Source: DASPFV01 sp035620975 (GTDB lineage Bacteria > Acidobacteriota > Vicinamibacteria > Vicinamibacterales > 2-12-FULL-66-21). Taken from it: a stretch of DNA of 24,336 bases. Under the pieces are notes generated by a model, which had not been told where the DNA came from, did not search any database, and saw nothing but the letters and a program-made list of their open reading frames with translations. Where the stretch lies: assembly GCA_035620975.1 (NCBI GenBank), contig DASPFV010000299.1, forward strand, positions 1 through 24,336. The letters run 5' to 3'. Made by a program: the position numbers and the translations under genes. This document shows, one piece after another, positions 15,379 through 23,263 of the stretch. Position 1 is the stretch's first letter. Every line of letters starts with the position of its first letter.

Positions 15379-15534
15379 ATGTCGAAGCAACTTGGATTCA
15401 CCGTGGAATTGCCTCTCCCTTTCGACACCGTCACTGGCCGGGTGCGGGAGGCATTGAAGCAGGAGCGATTCGGGGTACTGACGGAGATCGATCTCCGCGC
15501 AGCCTTCAAGGAGAAGCTGGGGCACGAACCATGA
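15379..15534 (+). pseudogene. Truncated DUF302 protein (N-terminal third only)
   Basis: An ATG five bases after the TauE stop opens a 51-residue frame with the characteristic start of DUF302 proteins: LGFTVELPLPFDTVTGRVRE, LKQERFGVLTEIDLRAAFKE, KLG. DUF302 proteins are usually 125-150 residues and continue with a conserved LGACNPPLA block. Here the frame ends in TGA at 15532-15534 right after KLGHEP, and the expected continuation is absent from all forward frames of the following 80 bp. The gene is therefore a 3'-deleted remnant or, less likely, a functional mini-version. DUF302 genes are commonly found with sulfur and thiol-redox genes, matching the location. Confidence 0.75.
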
Positions 15535-15616
15535 ATTCGCAGTGTTCCCGACCAGGCGCCGGGTCTCACCGGGCAAGTCGGTCCGCGTCGAGACGGCGTC
15601 CCCAATCGGAGTGAAT

Positions 15617-16084
15617 ATGCAGAAGTTTCCTCATCGATATCACGTCAGGAGTTCGGGGCGAGCGATCGGTGACGTCGAGTTGACCGCCGAACGACTGCCG
15701 ATCGTCCGGTCGGCATCTCCGGCTGAATTCGACGGCCCTGGCGACCGATGGTCGCCGGAAACGCTGCTCGTCGGCGCCGTGGCAGACTGCTTCATTCTGA
15801 CGTTCCGGGCGATTGCCAGGGCGTCGACGCTGTCGTGGACGTCGCTCGACTGCGATGTAACCGGTACACTCGATCGGGTGGACCATGCCACACAGTTCAC
15901 TCGTTTCGATGTGACCGCGCACCTGGTCGTACCTGACGGAGAAGACGCCGAGCGGGCACGACATGCGCTCGAAAAGGCCGAACGGACCTGCTTGATCTCC
16001 AACTCGCTGAACGGCGCGAGGTGCCTGGCTGCGACGGTTTCGATCGACGAACCGGTGGAGCTGAAAGTGCCGGCGTCTTTATGA
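15617..16084 (+). CDS. OsmC/Ohr family peroxiredoxin-like protein
   Basis: A 155-residue protein with both family cysteines in the expected contexts: C58 in LLVGAVADCFILTFRA and C125 in ERTCLISNSL. The N-terminal beta-strand segment (HRYHVRSSGRAIGDVEL) and the SPETLLVGAVA turn are standard. OsmC/Ohr proteins reduce organic hydroperoxides in the cytoplasm through these two thiols, and some act on persulfides. CGGAG lies seven bases before the ATG at 15617; an in-frame GTG at 15611 is a weaker alternative. The stop overlaps the start of the next gene (ATGA). Position behind the sulfide-oxidation cluster makes a thiol-stress role plausible. Confidence 0.9.
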   Translation: MQKFPHRYHVRSSGRAIGDVELTAERLPIVRSASPAEFDGPGDRWSPETLLVGAVADCFILTFRAIARASTLSWTSLDCDVTGTLDRVDHATQFTRFDVTAHLVVPDGEDAERARHALEKAERTCLISNSLNGARCLAATVSIDEPVELKVPASL

Positions 16085-16878
16085 ACCAGCAGGGCAGGGA
16101 ACTGACGCCGACCGAGGTGGCGGCGTTCATCGAGCAAGGGTTCGTGCGGGTAGATGAGGCGTTTCCGAGGGACCTCGCGGATCAGGCACGCGCGATCCTC
16201 TGGCGGGACACCGGCTGCAGCCCGGACGATCCCTCCACGTGGACGAAGCCGGTCGTCCGGCTCGGCTTCTACTCGCAGGCGCCGTTTGTCGCCGCCGCGA
16301 ACACGGCGACACTGCGGCGCGCCTGCGACCAGCTGGTGGGTCCGGGCCGGTGGGTGCCGAGAGGAAATCTCGGGACCTTCCCGATACGATTCCCGTCGCC
16401 CGAGGACCCGGGGGATGCCGGCTGGCACGTCGACGCGAGCTTTGGCACCGAGAACCCCGACTTCCTGTCCTGGCGCCTCAACGTCCACTCCAAGGGGCGC
16501 GCCCTGCTGATGCTGTTCCTGTTCTCGCATGTCGGAACGGACGATGCGCCGACTCGCATCCGGGTGGGATCACACCTCGCGCTTGCGCGAATCCTGGCGC
16601 CGGCTGGCGAGGAGGGTCGCTCGCTTGGCCAGCTTGCAGGTGATGGATTCGAGGAAACCGCACAGTGTCAGGAGGTGACGGCGACGGGTGACGCCGGCAC
16701 GGTCTATCTTTGTCACCCGTTCCTCGTGCACGCGGCGCAACCCCATCGTGGGAGGCGGCCTCGCTTCATGGCCCAGCCGCCGTTGCTGCCGGCGTCAGGG
16801 CGGTTACACCTCACGCGTGAAGACGGCAACTACGCACCCGTCGAGATCGCCATTCGAACCGCGATTGGCCGCGTGTGA
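16081..16878 (+). CDS. Phytanoyl-CoA dioxygenase (PhyH)-like Fe(II)/2-oxoglutarate oxygenase
   Basis: The 265-residue protein starts in an ATGA overlap with the OsmC-like gene, so the two are probably co-translated. The iron-binding facial triad is readable: H116 and D118 in GWHVDASF and the distal H217 in CHPFLVHAAQPHRG. An Arg in the following RRPRFMAQPP block would bind 2-oxoglutarate. Residues 8-35 (LTPTEVAAFIEQGFVRVDEA) match the usual N-terminal helix and strand of PhyH proteins. Substrates of this family range from fatty acyl-CoA to small metabolites and toxins, and none can be deduced here. No signal peptide is present. Confidence 0.87.
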   Translation: MNQQGRELTPTEVAAFIEQGFVRVDEAFPRDLADQARAILWRDTGCSPDDPSTWTKPVVRLGFYSQAPFVAAANTATLRRACDQLVGPGRWVPRGNLGTFPIRFPSPEDPGDAGWHVDASFGTENPDFLSWRLNVHSKGRALLMLFLFSHVGTDDAPTRIRVGSHLALARILAPAGEEGRSLGQLAGDGFEETAQCQEVTATGDAGTVYLCHPFLVHAAQPHRGRRPRFMAQPPLLPASGRLHLTREDGNYAPVEIAIRTAIGRV

Positions 16879-16993
16879 CTGAGACCTCCAGCGCGCTCGG
16901 ACAGGATTCCTCACCGGAAGATCGACGAGACGACGATATTCGACAGATGGATTTCGTGGCGCGGCGGAGCCGTCCTCGGTTCGCGTGTCCACG

Positions 16994-18214
16994 TCACCTC
17001 GTCGCCGGGCCTCTCCCCTCTTCCGCGAACGCCTCCCCGATCTCCAACGCCAGAGAAGCGGTATCCGCGTACGAGATGTTCGACGTCACGGCCACGACGA
17101 GGCCGCGTTCGGGAAAAGTCATGAGCGATGCCACCATCCCGCCCAGCACCTCGCCATCGTGGCCGGCCACGCGAGCCTGTTCACCCGCCAGCGGAACGGT
17201 CTCCAGGTCCCAGCCGAGACCGTACCCGGTCTCCTCGCCCGAGACCAGACGTTGGGGCTCCTGGAGCAACTGGACCGTGGCGGGTTGCAGCAGCCTGCCG
17301 CGGTCGATTGCCAGACCGAAGCGCACCAGGTCGGACGGAGTGGACAGGAAGACGCTGGCTCCTGCGTAGCACGAAAGGTCGATCTCGCGCATCAGGTGCA
17401 GACCGTAGCGGGGATCCGCCGCGAACCGCGGGAAGTAGAACGTCGTCCCACCCGTGTTCGATTTCATCGCAGAGTCGGCCCTCGTCTGCTCCATTTCGAG
17501 CGGATCGAAGATCTGCTCGCGCATGAACGTCTGGAACGGCTCGCCCGCGGCGGCCTCGACGGCCGCGCTCACCAGGATCCAGCCGTAGCTCGAATAGCGG
17601 TATCGGGTCCCCGGCTCGAACAGCAGCGACCGGTCCGCAAAGGCCTGCAGCGCCTCGACCGGCCGCTCGCAGCGTCGAGAGAACAGCGGCCCCTCATCGC
17701 CGCCGTCGGTCGTGACGCCAGCCACATGTGCCATCAGCTGGCGCAGTGACACGGGCCACGGTTTCTTCGGGAATTCAGGCACGTACGTCTGAATCTCGTC
17801 GTCAAGTCGCAGCCGGCCGTTCTCCAGCAGCAGGCCGACCGCGGCGGACGTCAGCACCGTTGAGGCGGTGCCGATCCTGAACCGCATTTGTGGTACGACG
17901 GGCACACGGTACTCGAGATCTGCCCAGCCAAAGGCTTCGGCCCACACGATGTCGTCACCGGCACCGACCGCCACGGAGAGTCCCGGCAGGTTCTGCGCGA
18001 TCAGACCCGCGCGGATGCGCTGCCGTGCCTGCTCCACTGCGGCCGCCCACTCTGCCGATGGCGCCGAATGCGTCGCCGATGGCACGCTCTGCGGGTCCTG
18101 GTGCAGGGGCGTCGCCGTGGCGCTCATATACGCCCAGAGGCCGAGGATCGCTGCGAGCAGCAGACCGACAGCCAGGACGATCAGGGTGAGCCAGGTCTCC
18201 GTTCGGCTCTTCAT
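16994..18214 (-). CDS. Membrane-anchored serine-hydrolase-like protein (beta-lactamase class C fold) with degenerate SxxK
   Basis: An N-terminal hydrophobic anchor (TWLTLIVLAVGLLLAAILGL) is followed by a class-C beta-lactamase/DD-peptidase-type domain (about 55-400). Expected landmarks occur in order but altered. The nucleophile motif, normally S-x-x-K after RIG, reads RIGTASTVLTSAA, so Ser is Thr and Lys is Thr. The Y-x-N motif reads YSSYGW. The H-x-G motif is intact in GHDGEVLGG. GYGLGWD and SCYAGASVFLSTPSDLVRFG are typical. The ATG at 18214 follows GGAG closely; a GTG at 18226 is the alternative, and would lie in the tandem repeat. Loss of the general-base Lys suggests a non-catalytic or mechanistically altered protein. 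I recall similar TAST variants in soil bacteria, so this may be a conserved subfamily and not decay. Confidence 0.85.
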   Translation of the reverse strand: MKSRTETWLTLIVLAVGLLLAAILGLWAYMSATATPLHQDPQSVPSATHSAPSAEWAAAVEQARQRIRAGLIAQNLPGLSVAVGAGDDIVWAEAFGWADLEYRVPVVPQMRFRIGTASTVLTSAAVGLLLENGRLRLDDEIQTYVPEFPKKPWPVSLRQLMAHVAGVTTDGGDEGPLFSRRCERPVEALQAFADRSLLFEPGTRYRYSSYGWILVSAAVEAAAGEPFQTFMREQIFDPLEMEQTRADSAMKSNTGGTTFYFPRFAADPRYGLHLMREIDLSCYAGASVFLSTPSDLVRFGLAIDRGRLLQPATVQLLQEPQRLVSGEETGYGLGWDLETVPLAGEQARVAGHDGEVLGGMVASLMTFPERGLVVAVTSNISYADTASLALEIGEAFAEEGRGPATR

Positions 18215-18220
18215 CTCTCC

Positions 18221-18350
18221 GGCCACGGATGAACACGGATGGACACGGACGGACGATTCCGGTCAACGGGCCACGGATGAACACGGATGAACACGGATAG
18301 ACGCTTCCGGTCAACGGGGCGCGGATGAACACGGATGAACACGGATACTC
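18221..18350. repeat. 48-bp tandem repeat, about 2.7 copies
   Basis: The unit contains two copies of GAACACGGAT or a variant followed by a spacer ending TTCCGGTCAACGG. CGGATGAACACGGAT recurs at 18226, 18274 and 18322, an exact period of 48. The array begins at the very 5' end of the serine-hydrolase gene. Confidence 0.85.
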
Positions 18351-18803
18351 CGATGGGGCCCCGCATCCTCGCTTCAGCGCTCGCGACGAGCATGCGACTC
18401 ACACCCTGCATCTATCCCCGGCACCAGCCCTCACGCTGCCCCGGGCTCACTCCGCAGCCGTGGACCGGGGCGTCACCTGTCGGACCACGAGCAATAACTT
18501 TACTATACAAAGTACAGAGGGTCATCCGGCTGAAACGGGCGCCCAGGGAACGAGAAGCGAATCCCGGGGTAGTCACGGGGGCAGTCGCTTGCGTTCGTCA
18601 ACACATGCACGAGCCCGCGGCGATCTCGATGGAACGACGCGGACGTGACACGATGATGCCCTGAAGAAACCAACTGATCGAACCTTCTTACCGCGTGAGC
18701 ATCGTGGCTGACCGTCGGTGCGTGCATGCTCGACCCGGTGAATCCCACGGTAAGACCGGAGGGACGCCGTCCAGCCTGCCGTGGACCGGTCGGGCTGGCG
18801 TCG
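18351..18803. other. Gene-free stretch between serine hydrolase and arabinofuranosidase
   Basis: About 450 bp with no convincing coding frame on either strand. It holds an AT-rich dyad at 18497-18513 (listed separately). An imperfect hairpin at 18763-18802 (GACGCC-gt-CCAGCC pairing with GGCTGGCGTC) lies just beyond the stop codon of the arabinofuranosidase gene and could end its transcript, although no T-tract follows. Confidence 0.5.
18497..18513. promoter_or_regulatory. AT-rich operator-like dyad with no adjacent gene
   Basis: ACTTTACTATACAAAGT has 5-bp arms (ACTTT/AAAGT) around a 7-bp centre and lies in an unusually AT-rich patch of an otherwise GC-rich region. The form TACTTTGTATAGTAAAGT on the minus strand resembles PadR-type operators. 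No start codon with a recognisable gene follows in either direction. Confidence 0.3.
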
Positions 18804-20450
18804 CTACGCCGTGATCGCCAGATGCGCGACTGTATACGAGCGCGGCGGGAGCTTGAACGCCATCCGGCTGCCCGGCGCGGGCGGATCGAGCCGCTGCGGT
18901 GCGACCCGCTTCGGGTCAGCGAAGGTGTTGACGGCCTTCAAATCCGGGCCCGTCAGCGTCTCGCAGGCGAGCACGCGCGCCGGCACGAGATCCTGCCACT
19001 CGAGCACCACCTCCCGCTCGCCGTCGAGATCGCGATTGAGCAGCAGCACGGCGGCCTGCCCCGTACGATCATCGAACGTCGCCACGACATCGACGAACGG
19101 CACGCTGGCGTTGCGGGCGAAATCGGCCTGCAGTCCCTCTGCGTGGATCTGATACGTGTCGGACTCGACGCGGAGATCGAGCACGCGGCCGCGCCCGTGG
19201 CGGAGCGCCCAGCTGTACGGATAGTACGTGCTCTGGCGCAGCACGCCCGTCTCGTTCGTCACCAGCGGCGCGATCACGTTGACGAGCTGCGCGAGGCACG
19301 CGACGCGCACGCGATCCGAATTGCGGAGCAGGGTGTTGACGAAGCCGCCGACGAGGAGGGCATCCTCCAGGTTGTACACCTCCTCGAGCAGGCGCGGCGC
19401 GGCGGCCCCCTTCCCGTCCGTCGATTGCGCGTCACGCGCCCGGTACCAGACGTTCCACTCGTCGAACGACAGCCAGAGACGCTTGCTCGACCTCCGGAGC
19501 CCCTGGACATAGTCGCACACCGCGGCGACTTCGTGAATCTGCCGATCCATGTCCAGGTTCATTGCGAGGAAGCGCGCCGTGCTGTTCCCCGACCACTGCT
19601 TCGTGTTGCCGTAATAGGCATGGAGCGAGATGGCGTCCACCTGGTCGTAGCACTCCTCCAGGACCTCGCGATCCCACGCGAGGTACTGCGGCATGAACGT
19701 GCCGCTGGATCCGCACGCGATCAGCTGCAGGTCCGGATCGATCACCCGCATCTGCTTGGCGGCATCGCGCGCCTTGCGCCCGTACTCCCGCGCCTGCAGC
19801 TGACCGATCTGCCAGGGGCCGTCCATCTCGTTGCCGAGGCACCAGTACCGCACGCGGTGCGGCCGCTCGTAGCCGTGCGAGCGCCTCAGCTCGCTCCAGC
19901 GCGTTCCTCGCTCGAAATTGCAGTACTCGACCAGGGCCACCGCCATCTCGACCGTGCCGGTGCCGAAGTTCAACCCGAGGAGCGGCTCGGTACCCACCAG
20001 CCCGCACCATTCGATGAACTCGTTCGTGCCGAACTGATTCGTTTCGAGCGAGTTCCAGGCACGATCGAGCACCACGGGCCGCTGCGCCCTCGGGCCGACG
20101 CCGTCGAGCCAGTTGTAACCGGAGACGAAATTGCCCCCCGGGTAGCGGACGATGGGGACGCCGAGCTCCTTGACCTCGCTCGCCACGTCGGTCCGGAATC
20201 CCTTTGCATCGGCGAGCCGCGAACCCGGCTCGAACACGCCGGTGTAGACGGCCCGGCCCAGGTGTTCGAGGAAGGAACCGAGGACGCGCCGGTCGAGGTC
20301 CGCCCGGCCGGGCGAGCGGCGGAGAGAGACGCGCGCCGGGCCTCGTCCGGCCTGCGCGAAAACGCTCGGGGGCAGCCACGACCCGGCCACGACAAGCGCG
20401 CCGGCACGGCCCAGGCTGGTCAGGAACGCACGTCGATCAGATACCGTCAT
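18804..20450 (-). CDS. GH51 alpha-L-arabinofuranosidase, Tat-exported
   Basis: The 548-residue enzyme releases terminal L-arabinofuranose from arabinan, arabinoxylan or arabinogalactan. A twin-arginine-type signal (SDRRAFLTSLGRAGALVVAG, cleavage near VFAQA) implies export in folded form. GH51 features are SFLEHLGRAVYTGVFEPGS (59-77), PIVRYPGGNFVSGYNW (99-114), the acid/base Glu in LGNEMDGPWQIG (E208) and the nucleophile Glu in SFDEWNVWY (E331), with a C-terminal beta-sandwich from about residue 420. GAGGTG lies a few bases upstream of the ATG at 20450; translation further upstream is not signal-like. It is co-directional with, but about 330 bp downstream of, the sugar-kinase operon, which suggests it may feed that pathway. 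Confidence 0.92.
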   Translation of the reverse strand: MTVSDRRAFLTSLGRAGALVVAGSWLPPSVFAQAGRGPARVSLRRSPGRADLDRRVLGSFLEHLGRAVYTGVFEPGSRLADAKGFRTDVASEVKELGVPIVRYPGGNFVSGYNWLDGVGPRAQRPVVLDRAWNSLETNQFGTNEFIEWCGLVGTEPLLGLNFGTGTVEMAVALVEYCNFERGTRWSELRRSHGYERPHRVRYWCLGNEMDGPWQIGQLQAREYGRKARDAAKQMRVIDPDLQLIACGSSGTFMPQYLAWDREVLEECYDQVDAISLHAYYGNTKQWSGNSTARFLAMNLDMDRQIHEVAAVCDYVQGLRRSSKRLWLSFDEWNVWYRARDAQSTDGKGAAAPRLLEEVYNLEDALLVGGFVNTLLRNSDRVRVACLAQLVNVIAPLVTNETGVLRQSTYYPYSWALRHGRGRVLDLRVESDTYQIHAEGLQADFARNASVPFVDVVATFDDRTGQAAVLLLNRDLDGEREVVLEWQDLVPARVLACETLTGPDLKAVNTFADPKRVAPQRLDPPAPGSRMAFKLPPRSYTVAHLAITA

Positions 20451-20783
20451 CGATACACCTCGTACATGGCCGCAGGCGTGTGCCCGGGCCGGCCACTGGG
20501 TCGGCCACACTTTGCCACAGCTGAGTCCTGCCTTCGTAATTCCGGTGACGCACCGGGGCGGGCGAGGCGCCGTCCCGCACGCCGCGAGGAGGAAGAATAC
20601 CGCGGCCAGTCATGCGCCCGAGGCGTCGCCGATCCCGGGCGTTCTCGTCTGCACCACCCGATCTGGCCTCCCAGCGCGCACGCCACGCCAGAGCGCGCCC
20701 GCGAGCCCCGGCCTGGTCGGGGCGGGCCCGAGCGGCGCCGGGGGCGGAGCCCTCCGGCGGGATCGCCACGCCGGCAGTGCCGG
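20451..20783. other. Gene-free GC-rich gap
   Basis: About 330 bp between the sugar kinase stop and the arabinofuranosidase start. It contains a small hairpin, GCCCCG-GCCTGGT-CGGGGC (20705-20723), with no T-tract. I see no -35/-10 pair convincing enough to call as the promoter of the arabinofuranosidase gene, although it should lie here. Confidence 0.45.
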
Positions 20784-22262
20784 TCACGCCGGGTCGAGGC
20801 GAATCGGCCCGGCACGGGCCGCGCCCGGAGAACTGCCCTCGAACACGTACGCGTCGCGCCCGGTCTCGCCGGCGTAGTCACGAGCAATGGCGCGGACTGC
20901 GTCGCCCGCCGAAGCGTCGGCCAGCAGCGCGACCGTCCCTCCACTTCCCCCGCCCGTGATCTTGGCGCCGTAGATGCCGCGCGTCACGCCCGCCGCGCGG
21001 GCCAGCGCGACGAGCCGGTCGGTTCCATCGGAGCCGAGGCCGCAAGCCGAGTAGCTGGCGTGCGACTCGTACATCAACGCGCCCAGGCGAGCGGCATCGG
21101 GGTGCGCAGGACCGGCAGAGGATGCCGGACTCAGGCCGCGCGCCCATTCGGTGACACGCTCGTGCTCGTAGACGGGGTGTGCGGCCGGTGTACGGACGGC
21201 GTAGCGGCGCGCCGGTTCGACTCGGGTCACGAGGTCGGTCGTCCCCTGGTACTGCCCGAGAAACGCCGCGCCGTCGAGCTCCTCCGGGATGTGCTGCGCG
21301 AACCTGCAGAACGCCTCACGGCCGACATTGGCCAGGTACCCGTGCCAGACAGGGTCGTCCACGCGCACGTGCCCCTCGCGGTCTCCCGGCAACACTCGCA
21401 GCCCGGCCAGGCCCGCGAGGATCCGGTATCCCATGAACGCGCCTACTCGCACCGCTCCATAGTCCGCGCCGGTCACGGCGTGGCGGATCCCCGAATCGAT
21501 TCCCCACACGCGCAGTCCGTCGGGCAGGCGTACGCTGCCCTGGAGCTCCGCGGGCTGGCACAAGAGCGCCATGAGGCTGTCGGCCTCGCCGCAGATCGAC
21601 GCCATCTGATCCATCACGCCGCAGGGCGCACCCACGATCAGGTTCTCGACCTGCTGGCAGCGCACCGCGCGCAGCCCGGGCTCGATCGCCAGGTTGGAGG
21701 CGGCCACGACCGCCTCCATCGTGGCGGCTTCGATGGCTGCCGACGAGCTGACGCCTTTGCCCTCGGGGACGTCGGACTCGACGAGGATCGCTGCTCCGGC
21801 CGGGAAACCCACGCCGTGCTCGCGCGCCAGCACGTGGAACACGCCGGCGACGTAGGCCGCCCAGTGGCGGGTCGGATCGGCCGCGAACCAGGCACGCACG
21901 GCGTCGTAGGGCAGATTCCGGTCGGCGACGAGGTCGAGCGGGACATCGCAGCGGCGATCGGGTCCGCCGCGTCCGATCGAGGTGATCGCGAGGCGCCGCT
22001 CGCTCCAGGGGCGAACGGCGACGCGCGTGGCCTCGCGAATCGGCCACTGGAGGACGAGGGCGCCCGAGTAGTCCGCGATGCCGCCCATCACGTCCAGCCG
22101 CCCGGGCGCCCGGGCCACGAACACCGGGCCGCCGGCCTCTCCGGCGCCCGCGTCCCGGCCCCAGGCGCCGGTGTTCACGCGGGCAGCCACGTCGGCGGCG
22201 AAGTGCGCGAGATCGGGGAGCCCGGCGGGAATGCGCGGCGCCGGACGAAGCTCGGCCGTCAT
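20784..22262 (-). CDS. GHMP sugar kinase, galactokinase / L-arabinokinase-like
   Basis: The 492-residue protein begins at an ATG overlapping the stop of the phosphatase gene (ATGA). GHMP motifs are in order: motif 1 ARAPGRLDVMGGIADYSGAL (50-69), motif 2 VPEGKGVSSSAAIEA (165-179) and motif 3 KITGGGSGGTVALL near the C-terminus. Bacterial galactokinases normally have GRVNLIGEHTDY at motif 1. The variant GRLDVMGGIADYSG is the one I know from the kinase half of plant L-arabinokinase (ARA1). It should phosphorylate the anomeric hydroxyl of galactose or L-arabinose. It is longer than GalK (about 380-400). Its operon partner galT supports a sugar-1-phosphate product; the exported arabinofuranosidase nearby would favour L-arabinose. 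The choice between the two cannot be settled from sequence alone. Confidence 0.85.
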   Translation of the reverse strand: MTAELRPAPRIPAGLPDLAHFAADVAARVNTGAWGRDAGAGEAGGPVFVARAPGRLDVMGGIADYSGALVLQWPIREATRVAVRPWSERRLAITSIGRGGPDRRCDVPLDLVADRNLPYDAVRAWFAADPTRHWAAYVAGVFHVLAREHGVGFPAGAAILVESDVPEGKGVSSSAAIEAATMEAVVAASNLAIEPGLRAVRCQQVENLIVGAPCGVMDQMASICGEADSLMALLCQPAELQGSVRLPDGLRVWGIDSGIRHAVTGADYGAVRVGAFMGYRILAGLAGLRVLPGDREGHVRVDDPVWHGYLANVGREAFCRFAQHIPEELDGAAFLGQYQGTTDLVTRVEPARRYAVRTPAAHPVYEHERVTEWARGLSPASSAGPAHPDAARLGALMYESHASYSACGLGSDGTDRLVALARAAGVTRGIYGAKITGGGSGGTVALLADASAGDAVRAIARDYAGETGRDAYVFEGSSPGAARAGPIRLDPA

Positions 22263-23263
22263 GCAATCAATCCGCGGCGACGCAGCGCCCGCTGCAGGTG
22301 CGGCTCGACAAGTGCCCTCACCGCCTCGTTCGCATAACCGATCCAGGCCACATCCGACCTCACATCGAGGGGCGCGGCAAGCCGCCCGCCCCGCTCGTCG
22401 GTGACCGGGACGCCGAGCTCCCGCGCGATCAGTTCCGTGCAGAGATCGTACGGATGACAGCAGAGCGCGGCGCCTCCGGGGCGCCGCCGCTCGAAAAGCG
22501 GCCGCAGATCCGCGACGAGCCGATCGTGGCCGGCCATCAGCTCGTAGAGCTGGCCGCCGCTCGAGATGTACTGATCCTCGAACGCCTGCGCCTTGCCCGG
22601 TTGCGGAGGTCCGATCACCGCCTCGACGACCTCGTCGTCGATGGCCGCGAGCTCGGCGCGGTTGCCCGGGAAGAAGCGCGAGATCGTGGCAAAGCCGTGG
22701 GCGATGGTCGTGGCCGTCGACGCGTGCAGATCGAGAGGCCGACTCTCGCCGTTGACCCGGTTGAACCGGAGCGCCGACGCGCCCTGGCCTCGCGCCGCCC
22801 AGACCTCGTCGCACAGGTGCTGCTTCACGAGAGGAATCTCGGTCTGCACCGCCAGCTCGATGTCGGCCAGCGTGCGCGGGGCGGGACCGGCCGCCACGCC
22901 CGTGAGAATCCAGCCCGGGCGCTTCTGGTACATCAGCCCGCGCGTGCCGTCGATCGGATCCACGATGATCACCCAGCGCACGCGCCGGGGATCGGCGCCT
23001 GCGGGCACGACGGCCTCGCCGCCGGCCATACCTTCGGCCACGAGTAAGACCGGCGCCTGTGTCGTGGCGAGCGTCCGGCCGATCTGCTCCACCAGCAGAT
23101 GCTCTGCGACGCGATCGATGGCGTAGATCGTGTCGCCGTCGTCCTCCCGCACCACGTCGGCCAGCGTGGCCATCGCAGCGCGCTCGCAGGCGTCGACGAC
23201 GTCGCCGCGGATGCGGCGGTGGAGGGCCTGAATCGGCGCGAGCAGTGGATGAGCGGGCGTCAC
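22259..23263 (-). CDS. Inositol monophosphatase-family phosphatase
   Basis: The Li-sensitive Mg-dependent phosphatase fold is shown by VDPIDGTRGLMYQ (metal ligands in DPIDGT) and by a preceding acidic patch VAEGM. The second conserved site is less typical: GGAALCCHPYDLCTELIARE replaces the usual W-D---G--L/I region. The start is taken at the GTG at 23263, which overlaps the galT stop (GTGA), giving 334 residues; a GTG four codons upstream is the alternative. Family members dephosphorylate inositol phosphates, fructose bisphosphate, PAP or sugar phosphates. Its place between galT and the kinase, with overlaps on both sides, suggests a sugar-phosphate or nucleotide by-product as substrate, but this is inferred. 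Confidence 0.82.
   Translation of the reverse strand: MTPAHPLLAPIQALHRRIRGDVVDACERAAMATLADVVREDDGDTIYAIDRVAEHLLVEQIGRTLATTQAPVLLVAEGMAGGEAVVPAGADPRRVRWVIIVDPIDGTRGLMYQKRPGWILTGVAAGPAPRTLADIELAVQTEIPLVKQHLCDEVWAARGQGASALRFNRVNGESRPLDLHASTATTIAHGFATISRFFPGNRAELAAIDDEVVEAVIGPPQPGKAQAFEDQYISSGGQLYELMAGHDRLVADLRPLFERRRPGGAALCCHPYDLCTELIARELGVPVTDERGGRLAAPLDVRSDVAWIGYANEAVRALVEPHLQRALRRRGLIA

Noticed and set aside
18726..22337. A 1203-codon open frame on the plus strand across the arabinofuranosidase and kinase genes
   Set aside because: It is antisense to two genes with clear catalytic motifs. Its translation is Arg/His/Ala/Pro-rich without domains, as expected for a high-GC shadow frame.
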